21,067 bases of DNA from RGIG3528 sp045629005 (GCA_045629005.1 JAZQQJ010000051.1:1-21067), one strand, 5' to 3'. Shown: positions 1 through 8,464, numbered from the stretch's first letter. A program made the numbers and translations. Notes: generated by a model not told the origin, from the sequence alone.

Positions 1-130
1 GACCAGAGATTTGCTTACAGCTTCCTTCAGATTCCACCTCACGATAGACACCCTTGCTGTTCAGCTATACACTTCCCACTATCTGGGCGTGTTCGGGACT
101 TGCACCCGTTAGAGCGCGCCCATGGCGCGC
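1..130. repeat. Probable end of a mobile element or dispersed repeat
   Basis: No gene is recognised here. The plus strand has an open frame without a start, running from the window edge to a TGA near 144. It reads as low-quality, His/Pro/Arg-rich sequence, the kind of spurious peptide often predicted from repeated DNA. The block ends in a perfect 7-bp inverted repeat with a 3-base centre (GCGCGCC at 114-120, GGCGCGC at 124-130). The wording around 94-112 resembles sequence I associate with the ends of multicopy elements in clostridial genomes, but I cannot name the element. This is inference from recall and composition. Confidence 0.3.
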
Positions 131-135
131 AAACT

Positions 136-166
136 AAAAAACTCTGAGACAGTATCTGCCTCAGAG
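136..166 (-). terminator. Intrinsic terminator of purL
   Basis: Read on the minus strand, CTCTGAG, a G.U pair and CAG form an 11-bp stem with CTG and CTCAGAG around an ATA loop (142-166). The stem is followed directly by six T residues (141-136). It lies about 95 bases past the purL stop in the purL direction. On the plus strand the same stem has an A/C mismatch and no T tract, so the minus strand is the functional reading. Confidence 0.75.
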
Positions 167-238
167 AGTTACTAAATAGTAATTAATGTAAATGTGAAAG
201 AAGGGTTTACGAATCATTTGACCGCCAAAGGGGCAATC

Positions 239-260
239 CTTTTGACAAAAGAACCGTCCC
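239..260. repeat. REP-like palindromic motif at the purL stop
   Basis: The block contains the 13-base palindrome CTTTTGACAAAAG (239-251) followed by AACCGTCCC, ending on the first base of the purL stop codon. The minus-strand reading, GGGACGGTTCTTTTGTC, matches a short palindromic word I recall as frequent in clostridial genomes and associated with REP-associated tyrosine transposases (RAYT). No RAYT gene lies in the window. The GGGACGG core is also present in the large inverted repeat at 5158-5282. Confidence 0.5.
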
Positions 261-3200
261 TACTTAAAATATTCAACGCCTGATTCGAATACCTTCATGT
301 CCTGTTCACCGAAGATATTCTTTGCAACACCGCTGCCGATACGTTCAGAGTGAGCCATCTTGCCAAGTACTCTGCCGGATGCATCGGTGATACCTTCGAT
401 AGCCATGTAGGAAAGGTTGGGGTTGAAGGCTTCATCGTAGGATGCGTTGCCGTCAATGTCAACGTACTGAGTAGCAACCTGTCCGTTCTCAATAAGCTTC
501 TTAAGCCACTCGCCTGTAGCTACGAAACGGCCTTCGCCGTGTGATGCGGGAATTGTATATACTCCGCCGAGTGTGGCATTCTTCAGCCAAGGGGACTTGT
601 TTGAAACAACCTTCGTATAAACGGACTTGGAAATATGACGTCCGATGGCATTTCTTGTAAGCGTAGGTGAATCCGGAAGCTGATCGCAGATTTCGCCGTA
701 AGGAGCAAGTCCGAGCTTGATTACAGCCTGGAAGCCGTTGCAAATGCCGAGTACAAGGCCGTCGCGCTGCTTAAGGAGATCGTTTACAGCGTTTGTAAGC
801 TTAACGTTTCTGAATGCGGATGCAATGAACTTTGCCGATCCGTCAGGTTCATCACCTGCGGAGAAACCGCCCGGGAACATTACAATCTGTGAGTTCTTAA
901 TCGCAGCCTCAAAAGCGTCAACACTCTCTCTTATATCCTGCTCATTTCTGTTTCTGAATACAACCGTCTCAACATCTGCACCTGCTTTTTCAAAAGCACG
1001 GAGAACATCGTATTCACAGTTTGTTCCGGGGAATACGGGAACAAATACGTGAGGCTTTGCGACCTTATTCTTTGCAACGAGAATCTTCTTTGCATCATAA
1101 AGCGGAACTGAAGGATTGGCTATGCCTGCCTTTTCAAGAGCCTTTTCAGCACCGATTGTCTTTGTGGGGAATACCCCCTCGAGAGTACCCTGCCATGCAT
1201 CGAACAAATCCTTAAGCTGAACGCTTCCGGATGCTCCGCAGCGGATTTCGGGCTGTGCAATAACTTCACCCACAACCTCAGCAAATATGCCGCTTGCAAG
1301 TATTTCATCAACAGCCGAAGGCTTAACCTCAGCAAGAATTGCACCATGATTGGCTGTGAAGAGTTCGTTTACGAAGGAAGGTGTAATGACAGCACCGAGC
1401 ATGTTACCGAAAGCAGCTTTTGCGATTACATCAGCGGCACCTGTGCCTGTTACTGCATTTGCAGACTTGATGATGCCCTTCTCATTAAGGCTTCTGATGT
1501 ATGCCATGGACTTCTTGAACTCTTCGTAATTAGGAAGGCCGTAGTCCTTTTCTCCGTTTTTGTCATCGGGAAGCATACGGAAAAGAACAAGCATATTTCC
1601 TGCTTTCTTGAATTCGTTTGAAACGATGTTCTTTTCTTTGTCAACGCATACTGCGAAGGAGCAGAGCGTAGGCGGAACATCGATTTCATTGAAGGAACCG
1701 GACATGGAGTCCTTTCCTCCGATTGAAGGAAGTCCGAGGCTTACCTGTGCCTCATATGCGCCGAGAAGTGCTGCAAGAGGCTTGCCCCAACGTGTAGCAT
1801 CATCTCTGAGCTTTTCAAAAAACTCCTGGAATGTGAAACGAATCTTTGTATAGTCACCACCTGCAGCAACAATCTTTGCAACAGAGTCAATTACTGCATA
1901 AACAGCACCATGATAAGGGCTCCAGCTTGTAAGATAAGGATCCATGCCATAGCTCATCATTGTTACTGTATCACACTTTCCGCGAAGTACAGGAAGCTTT
2001 GCAACCATCGTCTGGACAGGTGTATTCTCATACTTGCCACCGAAGGGCATAAGCACAGTTGCCGCGCCGATGGAGGAGTCAAACATCTCCGAAAGCCCCT
2101 TCTTCGAACAGGAATTAAGGTCTGCCATATGGTTCTTCCATGTGTCGGCAAGATTATTTCCATCAAACTTCTTTGTTGAATATGCTTTGTAGCTGTATGT
2201 ATCGTAAATGCCCTTTTCCTCGGAAGGCATAGTAACAACAGCCGATGCCTCCTGATGTGCTCCGTTTGTATCGAGGAACGCGCGGGAAATGTTAACGATT
2301 TCCTTTCCTCTCCACTTAAGAACAAGTCTCTTTTCTTCTGTAACTGTAGCGACACAAACTGCTTCAAGGTTTTCGGAAGCAGCATATTCAAGCATCTTGT
2401 CTGCATCCTTCTTGTCTACGACAATTGCCATTCTTTCCTGAGACTCGGAAATTGCAAGCTCTGTGCCGTCAAGACCTGCATATTTCTTAGGTACAAGGTC
2501 AAGGTCGACAACAAGACCGTCAGCAAGCTCTCCGATGGCAACGGAAACACCGCCTGCACCGAAGTCGTTACACTTCTTAATAAGCTTTGTAACTTCAGGA
2601 CGTCTGAAAAGTCTTTGAAGCTTTCTTTCTGTAGGCGCATTACCCTTCTGTACTTCTGCACCGCATGTGTTGATGGACTCAGCATTATGTGCCTTGGAAG
2701 AACCTGTTGCACCGCCGCAGCCGTCACGACCGGTACGTCCGCCCATAAGAATGATAACATCACCGGGATCGGAGGTTTCACGGATAACGTTTGAACGCTT
2801 TGCGGCACCCATTACAGCACCGATTTCAAGACGTTTTGCAACGTAGTTCGGATGATATATTTCGTCAACAAGGCCTGTAGCAAGGCCAATCTGGTTACCA
2901 TAGGATGAATAGCCTGCAGCAGCACCTGTAACAAGCTTTCTCTGAGGAAGCTTGCCTGAAAGAGTATCCTTAACGGGAAGTGTAGGGTCTGCAGCACCTG
3001 TAACACGCATAGCCTGATATACATAACCTCTGCCCGAAAGAGGATCGCGGATTGCACCGCCAAGGCATGTAGCGGCACCACCAAAAGGCTCAATTTCAGT
3101 AGGGTGGTTGTGGGTTTCATTCTTAAAGAATACAAGCCACTCTTCTGTTACGCCGTCAACTTCAACAGGCACAACAATGGAGCATGCATTGATTTCGTCG

Positions 3201-4087
3201 GAAACCTCCATGTCATCAAGCTTGCCTGCTGCCTTAAGCTCTCTCGCTCCAAAGGTTGCGATGTCCATAAGGGAAACGTACTTGTCGGGGCGGTTTGCAT
3301 AAAGAACGGAACGTGCCTTAAGGTATTTATTGTATGTATCTTCGATAGGCTTTTTGTAGAAGCCTTCCTCGAATTTAACGTTTGTAAGCTCTGTTAAGAA
3401 AGTTGTGTGACGGCAGTGATCGGACCAGTATGTATCGAGCACACGAATTTCCGTCATTGTAGGATTGCGCTTCTCATCGTTTGTAAAGTAATTTCTGATG
3501 TGAAGGAAATCCTTGAAGGTCATGGCAAGATTCAGGGAATCATATAATGCCTTGAAATCTGCCTCGGGCATTGTATTGAAACCGTCAAGCACCTTAACAT
3601 CGTCAGGTACGCTGTACTCAAGGCTTAATGTCTCGGGAACTGCCTCTCCCGCAATTCTTGAATCAACGGGATTGATGCAGTGCTTCTGAATGCGTGCAAG
3701 CTCGTCAGAGGAAATCTTTCCTGAAAGAACATATGTTGTTGCGCTGAGGATAACAGGCTCTTCCTTTTCGTTCAGAAGCTTTACGCACTGAACTGCAGAG
3801 TCTGCTCTCTGGTCGAACTGTCCCGGAAGGAACTCAACAGAAAACACAGTATCATCGGCATTGTGAGGGAAATCATTTTCAAAAAGAATGTCTACGGGAG
3901 GCTCTGAAAATACTGTTGTTGTAGCAGCCTTGTATGTCTTCTCGGATATGTTTTCAACATCATAACGGATGAGAATACGTACATTCTCAACACTGTCAAT
4001 ATCAAGGTATTCCTTTATCTCGTTCTTCAGCTCGGCAGCCTTAACTGCGAACTCAGCCTTCTTCTCGGCATATACTCTTCTGACCAT
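260..4087 (-). CDS. purL: Phosphoribosylformylglycinamidine synthase (PurL, fused)
   Basis: This enzyme converts FGAR, glutamine and ATP to FGAM in de novo purine synthesis in the cytoplasm. At 1275 residues it is the single-chain form, with synthetase and glutaminase fused, in the length range of the clostridial type. The central part carries the AIR-synthase-like domains (motifs such as FFKNETHNHPTEIEPFGGAA and SIGGKDSMSG). The C-terminus is a class I glutamine amidotransferase with the nucleophile Cys1116 in GICNGFQ and the His1246/Glu1248 pair in AHSERIG. The ATG is preceded by AAAGGAG at seven bases. The gene stands alone, with a terminator about 95 bp past its stop and no other pur gene nearby. 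It looks intact; a purine riboswitch was not seen in the short leader. Confidence 0.97.
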   Translation of the reverse strand: MVRRVYAEKKAEFAVKAAELKNEIKEYLDIDSVENVRILIRYDVENISEKTYKAATTTVFSEPPVDILFENDFPHNADDTVFSVEFLPGQFDQRADSAVQCVKLLNEKEEPVILSATTYVLSGKISSDELARIQKHCINPVDSRIAGEAVPETLSLEYSVPDDVKVLDGFNTMPEADFKALYDSLNLAMTFKDFLHIRNYFTNDEKRNPTMTEIRVLDTYWSDHCRHTTFLTELTNVKFEEGFYKKPIEDTYNKYLKARSVLYANRPDKYVSLMDIATFGARELKAAGKLDDMEVSDEINACSIVVPVEVDGVTEEWLVFFKNETHNHPTEIEPFGGAATCLGGAIRDPLSGRGYVYQAMRVTGAADPTLPVKDTLSGKLPQRKLVTGAAAGYSSYGNQIGLATGLVDEIYHPNYVAKRLEIGAVMGAAKRSNVIRETSDPGDVIILMGGRTGRDGCGGATGSSKAHNAESINTCGAEVQKGNAPTERKLQRLFRRPEVTKLIKKCNDFGAGGVSVAIGELADGLVVDLDLVPKKYAGLDGTELAISESQERMAIVVDKKDADKMLEYAASENLEAVCVATVTEEKRLVLKWRGKEIVNISRAFLDTNGAHQEASAVVTMPSEEKGIYDTYSYKAYSTKKFDGNNLADTWKNHMADLNSCSKKGLSEMFDSSIGAATVLMPFGGKYENTPVQTMVAKLPVLRGKCDTVTMMSYGMDPYLTSWSPYHGAVYAVIDSVAKIVAAGGDYTKIRFTFQEFFEKLRDDATRWGKPLAALLGAYEAQVSLGLPSIGGKDSMSGSFNEIDVPPTLCSFAVCVDKEKNIVSNEFKKAGNMLVLFRMLPDDKNGEKDYGLPNYEEFKKSMAYIRSLNEKGIIKSANAVTGTGAADVIAKAAFGNMLGAVITPSFVNELFTANHGAILAEVKPSAVDEILASGIFAEVVGEVIAQPEIRCGASGSVQLKDLFDAWQGTLEGVFPTKTIGAEKALEKAGIANPSVPLYDAKKILVAKNKVAKPHVFVPVFPGTNCEYDVLRAFEKAGADVETVVFRNRNEQDIRESVDAFEAAIKNSQIVMFPGGFSAGDEPDGSAKFIASAFRNVKLTNAVNDLLKQRDGLVLGICNGFQAVIKLGLAPYGEICDQLPDSPTLTRNAIGRHISKSVYTKVVSNKSPWLKNATLGGVYTIPASHGEGRFVATGEWLKKLIENGQVATQYVDIDGNASYDEAFNPNLSYMAIEGITDASGRVLGKMAHSERIGSGVAKNIFGEQDMKVFESGVEYFK

Positions 4088-4112
4088 TTCCGTGCTCCTT
4101 TGCGGTCTTTAT

Positions 4113-4132
4113 TGTGTTAATTATTTAACACA
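4113..4132. promoter_or_regulatory. Palindrome between purL and the LysR gene
   Basis: TGTGTTAA and TTAACACA form a perfect 8-bp inverted repeat around TTAT, 25 bases upstream of the purL start. It would lie in the purL leader or promoter. It contains the T-N11-A spacing seen in LysR-type binding sites, so it could be an operator for the divergent regulator. It has no T tract, so it is a poor terminator. The role is inferred. Confidence 0.4.
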
Positions 4133-4172
4133 TGTATTTATCTAAAATTTGCTTTTATTATTGCACAAGAAG

Positions 4173-4181
4173 TGATATAAT
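4173..4181 (+). promoter_or_regulatory. Extended -10 of the LysR-gene promoter
   Basis: TGATATAAT is a consensus extended -10 element, 60 bases upstream of the chosen LysR start. No good -35 is present at 17 bases, which is typical of extended -10 promoters. The same nine bases occur at two other likely promoters in this window (12548-12556 and 8456-8464, minus strand). Confidence 0.55.
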
Positions 4182-4241
4182 GAAAATTAATATATGTGAA
4201 GGCTTCTATTAAATAAGCTTATCAGTCGGGGGTAATTGAAT

Positions 4242-5153
4242 ATGATGGATGTTAACTATGAATTGTACAAAGTTTTCTACCATGTAGCCAAAAGTCTGAG
4301 CTTTTCGGATGCAGCCGCAGATCTGTTCATTTCGCAGTCGGCGGTCAGCCAGTCCGTTAAAGTTCTTGAGCGTCGTCTCGGCCAGACTCTTTTCTTAAGG
4401 AGCACCAAGAAGGTTTCCCTCACAAAGGAAGGCGAGCTTCTCTTCAAGCACATCGAGCCGGCCATCACTCTCATTTCAAAGGCTGAAAATCAGCTCCAGT
4501 CCGCTCGTGACACAGGCGAAGTCAGCTTCCGTATTGCTGCAAGCGATACAATCTGCCGCTACTTCCTTGTTCCCTACTTAAACGAATTCCATAAAAAATA
4601 CCCTGACATTCACATCAAGGTAATTAACGCCTCCTCATCAGGCTGCGCAGCGCTCCTCGATGAGAATCAGGCGGATCTCATTGTTACAAACTTCCCCAAT
4701 CCCACACTCAGCAATACAATGAAAACAGTTCCTGTTTCCACCTTTAATGATGTCTTCCTTGCAAGCAGGGACGCATATGATTTCGAAGACAAAAAGGTTT
4801 CCTTGAGAAAGCTTTCCACCTACCCCATCCTCATGCTGGACAAGACTTCCACAACAAGTATTTTCCTCCACGAGATGTTTCAGAAAGCCTCCATCGACCT
4901 TGTTCCGGGCGTAGAGCTTACCAGCAACGACCTTCTCATAGACCTTGCAGAAATAGGCCTTGGCATTGCCTTTGTTCCCGATTTCTGTGTAAAGGGCCGT
5001 TCCAATCCGAATCTTTATGTCATTAAAACAACAGAAAAGATTCCGCCTCGTAAGATTATCGCAGCTTACGATGACACACTTCCCCTCTCAGAGCCCGCAA
5101 AGTACTTCCTTGAGCTCATCAGAGAAAAGGAAAACGTTCCTGCAGAAGAATAA
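4242..5153 (+). CDS. LysR-family transcriptional regulator
   Basis: This is a DNA-binding regulator of about 303 residues, the usual LysR length. The N-terminal winged helix-turn-helix spans roughly residues 1-65, with the typical recognition region FISQSAVSQSVKVLERRLG. It is followed by a LysR substrate-binding fold from about residue 90 to the end. The effector is unknown. I chose ATG 4242 (ATG 4245 is equally possible) because GGGGG at 4228-4232 is well spaced for it; an in-frame TTG at 4236 sits only three bases from that site. It is divergent from purL and is the only plus-strand gene of substance here. LysR regulators often act on the divergent gene, but a purL link is only a possibility. 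It ends beside the large inverted repeat. Confidence 0.9.
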   Translation: MMDVNYELYKVFYHVAKSLSFSDAAADLFISQSAVSQSVKVLERRLGQTLFLRSTKKVSLTKEGELLFKHIEPAITLISKAENQLQSARDTGEVSFRIAASDTICRYFLVPYLNEFHKKYPDIHIKVINASSSGCAALLDENQADLIVTNFPNPTLSNTMKTVPVSTFNDVFLASRDAYDFEDKKVSLRKLSTYPILMLDKTSTTSIFLHEMFQKASIDLVPGVELTSNDLLIDLAEIGLGIAFVPDFCVKGRSNPNLYVIKTTEKIPPRKIIAAYDDTLPLSEPAKYFLELIREKENVPAEE

Positions 5154-5157
5154 ATTT

Positions 5158-5282
5158 TGTCCACTAGGGACGGGGTGTGGTGTATGTCCACTAGGGACGG
5201 GGTGTGGTGGACATAATGTGCTCGGATGTCCACCACACCCCGTCCCTAGTGGACATACACCACACCCCGTCCCTAGTGGACA
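5158..5282. repeat. Perfect 57-bp inverted repeat of tandem REP-like units
   Basis: The left arm (5158-5214) and right arm (5226-5282) are exact reverse complements of 57 bases separated by an 11-base loop. Each arm holds two copies of a 25-base unit beginning TGTCCACTAGGGACGG, in a 27-base period, so the block contains four units. It sits four bases after the LysR stop codon and abuts the stop codon of the convergent response regulator. It could fold into a very stable hairpin in either transcript and may terminate or protect both. Origin as a REP or MITE-type element is likely; the GGGACGG core links it to the motif at 239-260. Confidence 0.9.
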
Positions 5283-6842
5283 TCAAGCTTCTCCGTCGTC
5301 TATATTCAGGCTTTTTCTGTATTCTGCAGGGCTCTTTCCGACATATTTTCTGAACTTCTTGTGGAAGTAGTCCACGTTTTTATAACCAACCTTTTCTGAG
5401 ACCTCGTAAACCTTAAGGTCCTTTTCCTTCAGAAGGTCCAGAGCCTTGTTAACACGAACTTCGTCAACATACGTATTAAAGCTGGAACCTGTTGTTTTTG
5501 TGAACACTTTTCCAAGATAACTCGGATTATATCCGAAAAGCGCCGCAATCATTTCCAGCTTCAGGTTTGAATGATAGTTATGGTCAATGTAGTAAAGAAT
5601 ATCATCCATAACAGAATCGCGGGTAGAATTACCGGTTGAACTCATTATCATTTCAAACGTCTGTGACAGGCATACGATTATCTCGTAAAGATAGTTGCGC
5701 GTACCGATAAAGCCGATTATTTCGGTATTTGACTTAAAAGGTATGCTGACAAGAGGGTATGTATGGGTTATCGAATCCTTAATCTGAAGGTAGAGGTCCG
5801 TCATAAAAATCTTCACATCGGAAATCTCTGCCTTAACATGGAAAAGATATTCCTCCAGTTCATAAAGCACTTCCGCCACCTTACGTCTGTTAAACGCCTG
5901 AAGATACCCTGTAAGGCACTTACTGTAGCTGTCTACCAGCTTCTTATCGAATTCAGTAAGCTGATTCTGAACAGTCGGAAGATCATTATAGCCGAACAGG
6001 TGCTGCCCCTCTGTGCAGAAGAATCTCCTGAGGATAAGCTTTCTGGCCTGATCGAAGCTTCTTGAAAGCTCCATAATGGAGTCAACTTCCTGTCCATATG
6101 CAATAAACAGCGTATCGAGCGGGCTTCCCTTTTCAGGCTCTTCATCATAATGAGCAATAAAGCGCTTCATCTTTTCAATAGCAAGACTGCCCTTTAAAAG
6201 AAGGTATTCTTCATTTCTGTAATCAAAATGCTCGAAGAGTTCATCACCCTTGTTTGCTGCCTGAAAAAGGTCCGCAAACTGGTATGGAACAGACGCTTCG
6301 TTCTTATCAAAGCTTTCATAGGCAACAACCTGGTACTTGTTGGCCTGAAGCCCCAGTGCGCTCATATCAAGCGAAAAAACGTCCTCCTTTTCCAACACCA
6401 GGTCAAGGATGATTTCCTTTTTCGACTTTGCTCTCAGGACTTCATTGTGAACCTCTGCAGAACGTTCTTCACGAATCTTTTCGGTAATTTCTTTTACGGT
6501 TTTAATAAGCTCATCTTCGTCAATCGGCTTTGTAAGATAGTAGTTTACATCGTACTTCATTGCCTCACGGGCATATTCGAAGTTCGAAAAACCGGAAAGA
6601 ATTATAAATTTGCCTGTGTAACCGCCTTCTCTTGCAGTCCGGATGACCTCCAGCCCGCTCATGCCGGGCATTCTGATGTCCATCATGGCGATGTCGGGCC
6701 TTTTTTCGAGGATATCTCTTATTGCCTCATCACCGTTTTTTCCCTCTCCACAAAGCTCATATCCGAGGCTTTTCCAGTCAACAATGCACTTCAGACCGTC
6801 ACGTATTATTTTTTCATCATCTGCGATGTAAAAAGTATCCAT
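5283..6842 (-). CDS. AraC-type two-component response regulator
   Basis: This is a cytoplasmic response regulator with a DNA-binding output. Residues 1-120 form the receiver, with the acidic pair Asp8-Asp9, phospho-acceptor Asp55 in MMDIRMPG, Ser83 and Lys105 in YLTKPID. The middle of about 280 residues is a poorly conserved linker region. The last 100 residues are an AraC/XylS double helix-turn-helix ending in VGYKNVDYFHKKFRKYVGKSPAEYR. This YesN-like architecture commonly controls carbohydrate genes together with a membrane histidine kinase. I chose ATG 6842 because AGAGG lies five bases upstream; the in-frame GTG at 6848 would overlap that site. It starts 12 bases after the fucosidase stop and is surely cotranscribed. 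No sensor kinase is in the window. Confidence 0.93.
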   Translation of the reverse strand: MDTFYIADDEKIIRDGLKCIVDWKSLGYELCGEGKNGDEAIRDILEKRPDIAMMDIRMPGMSGLEVIRTAREGGYTGKFIILSGFSNFEYAREAMKYDVNYYLTKPIDEDELIKTVKEITEKIREERSAEVHNEVLRAKSKKEIILDLVLEKEDVFSLDMSALGLQANKYQVVAYESFDKNEASVPYQFADLFQAANKGDELFEHFDYRNEEYLLLKGSLAIEKMKRFIAHYDEEPEKGSPLDTLFIAYGQEVDSIMELSRSFDQARKLILRRFFCTEGQHLFGYNDLPTVQNQLTEFDKKLVDSYSKCLTGYLQAFNRRKVAEVLYELEEYLFHVKAEISDVKIFMTDLYLQIKDSITHTYPLVSIPFKSNTEIIGFIGTRNYLYEIIVCLSQTFEMIMSSTGNSTRDSVMDDILYYIDHNYHSNLKLEMIAALFGYNPSYLGKVFTKTTGSSFNTYVDEVRVNKALDLLKEKDLKVYEVSEKVGYKNVDYFHKKFRKYVGKSPAEYRKSLNIDDGEA

Positions 6843-6854
6843 CCGCACCTCTGT

Positions 6855-8324
6855 TTAGTCTGTTTCAACCTTAATTACAACAGGATTCTTTGTATTTATT
6901 TCAGGGCCGTAAACAATCATACCGTTTTCTGTGTAGTCATACTTCACTTCACCGTATCCGAGAACAGACACCTTCGTAACAATTCCCTGGAAACCAAGAG
7001 AGTTAAAGTCGCTCTTTCCGAGAGACTTGATGCAAAGCTTTCCGTCCGAAGGATAATTCAGTGAAAATGCATAAACTGCGCCGTTTCCGCATGTAAAGCG
7101 GAAGTCATCGTGTTTGTACTCTTTGTCCTTAATGTCGGAGAACTTACCTTCTTCCTCAATGGTTGAGCCTTCCGCAGAAGTCTTCCACGGCTTCGTATCG
7201 TACACTGCTTCACTGTTTGTACGCATCCATTCTCCGATTTCATGGAGAATTTTTTTGTCCTCGTCGGGAATGGTGCCGTCACTCTTAGGACCGATGTTCA
7301 GAAGGAGATTGCCGTTCTTTGAAATAACATCTACAAAATAAGCAAGTATTTCATCGGACTTTTTGTAGTCAAGTCCGTCAATATAGCACCATGAATTATA
7401 TGCAATAGCTGTGTCCGTCTGCCAGTTGTAAGCCTGTGTGGAACCGAATTTGCCACGTTCAACATCCGGTATGCCCGAACCGAAAGGAACAGGATCGTGC
7501 TTGTAAACTATGGCAACATCAATGCCCCATTCTGCAGCACGGTTGTAATAGTATGCCATAAGCTTTTTTATATGCTCTTTGTAGCTCTGATGCATTATCC
7601 ACCAGTCAAAGTAAAGAAGCTTCGGCTGATACTTATCTATAAGCTCACAGCAACGGAGAAGCCAATCGTCAAGGAATTCCTTTGAAGAATATGGCTCGGA
7701 AAATACGTTGCCCTGATCGGGCTGTGTTGCGACGGAAGGCCAGTAAAAATCTCCGCGCTTGAATTCACCGTTTATGTCGCTCTCAAACTCCCGTCCGCAA
7801 CCCATAAACCAGTAATGCTCGGCTCTATGGGAAGATGTAGTGAATACAAGGCCCTGCTTTTCTGCTGCAGCCTTAAGTTCGCCGACAACATCTCTCTTCG
7901 GGCCCATTTCTTTAGCATTCCAATGGGAAAGCTCACTCTCGTACATCTGAAAACCGTCATGATGCTCGGCAACGGGCATAATGTACCTTGCGCCTGCATC
8001 CTTAAAGGTGTCAATCCATTCATCCGCATTGAACTTCTCAGCCTTAAACATAGGAATAAAATCCTTGTAGCCGAAATCCTTCTGCGAACCATAGGTTTCT
8101 ATATGATGCTTATATTCGCGGGAATCCTTGATGTACATGCTTCTTGAGTACCATTCATTTGCAAAAGCAGGCACCGAAAAAATACCCCAGTGAATAAAAA
8201 TACCGAATTTCAAATCCGGAAACCACTTGGGACAGCGCCATTTTGTAAGGCTTGACCACTCTGCACTGTATGGTCCTTTCGCTATGACGTCATCAACTTC
8301 CTGTAAACGTTTTTCGTAATCCAT
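6855..8324 (-). CDS. Alpha-L-fucosidase, glycoside hydrolase family 29
   Basis: This is predicted to hydrolyse terminal alpha-L-fucose from glycans by a retaining mechanism. Of about 489 residues, the N-terminal catalytic barrel shows FGIFIHWG (about 40-47), EWYS, EHHDGF (about 120-125) and the probable nucleophile Asp240 in LLYFDWW. LLLNIGPKSDGTIPDEDK marks the end of the barrel, and a beta-rich C-terminal domain follows. No signal peptide is visible, so it should act inside the cell on imported oligosaccharides. ATG 8324 is chosen because GGGAGG lies just upstream; the in-frame ATG at 8357 has no such site. It forms an operon with the response regulator downstream. Precise linkage specificity cannot be read from sequence. 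Confidence 0.93.
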   Translation of the reverse strand: MDYEKRLQEVDDVIAKGPYSAEWSSLTKWRCPKWFPDLKFGIFIHWGIFSVPAFANEWYSRSMYIKDSREYKHHIETYGSQKDFGYKDFIPMFKAEKFNADEWIDTFKDAGARYIMPVAEHHDGFQMYESELSHWNAKEMGPKRDVVGELKAAAEKQGLVFTTSSHRAEHYWFMGCGREFESDINGEFKRGDFYWPSVATQPDQGNVFSEPYSSKEFLDDWLLRCCELIDKYQPKLLYFDWWIMHQSYKEHIKKLMAYYYNRAAEWGIDVAIVYKHDPVPFGSGIPDVERGKFGSTQAYNWQTDTAIAYNSWCYIDGLDYKKSDEILAYFVDVISKNGNLLLNIGPKSDGTIPDEDKKILHEIGEWMRTNSEAVYDTKPWKTSAEGSTIEEEGKFSDIKDKEYKHDDFRFTCGNGAVYAFSLNYPSDGKLCIKSLGKSDFNSLGFQGIVTKVSVLGYGEVKYDYTENGMIVYGPEINTKNPVVIKVETD

Positions 8325-8387
8325 ACCTATCCTCCCAAACTGCAATCTTTTCCGCATCGCAGGAAATCATTGCAACATATAAGTCAT

Positions 8388-8421
8388 AAAGGGTGGCATC
8401 ACTTTCGTGGTACCACCCTTT
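8388..8421 (-). promoter_or_regulatory. GNRA-capped hairpin with T-box-like sequence
   Basis: On the minus strand AAAGGGTGG and CCACCCTTT pair, the inner arms TACCAC and GTGATG continue the stem with one C/A mismatch, and the loop is GAAA. The stem of about 15 bp lies in the 137-base gap between the surface protein and the fucosidase. Its 5' arm includes AGGGTGGTACCACG, which matches the T-box antiterminator consensus AGGGTGGNACCGCG at 13 of 14 positions. No room exists for a full T-box Stem I and no long T tract follows, so it may be a weak terminator, a processing stem or a T-box remnant. Confidence 0.6.
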
Positions 8422-8455
8422 AGATTAACACACTTTACCTTTCTATGGAATAGTG

Positions 8456-8464
8456 ATTATATCA
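8456..8464 (-). promoter_or_regulatory. Possible extended -10 promoter for the fucosidase operon
   Basis: TGATATAAT on the minus strand overlaps the stop codon of the surface protein gene. It would start a transcript about 125 bases before the fucosidase start, with the GNRA hairpin in the leader. No convincing -35 is seen. This gives the fucosidase and response regulator a possible independent promoter. Confidence 0.4.

Noticed and set aside
2255..2794. 179-codon plus-strand open frame inside purL
   Set aside because: It is a reverse-frame shadow of purL, whose motifs are intact throughout.
4088..4112. Purine riboswitch before purL
   Set aside because: The leader is short and AT-rich and lacks the conserved purine-aptamer loops.
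5158..5282. CRISPR-like array
   Set aside because: The units are inverted and only two per arm, with 2-base gaps rather than spacers.
6228..7064. 278-codon plus-strand open frame
   Set aside because: It is antisense to the well-supported response regulator and fucosidase genes and has no ribosome site or domain.
8325..8461. Complete T-box riboswitch before the fucosidase
   Set aside because: Only the antiterminator-like word is present; there is no room for Stem I and the downstream gene is not an amino acid gene.
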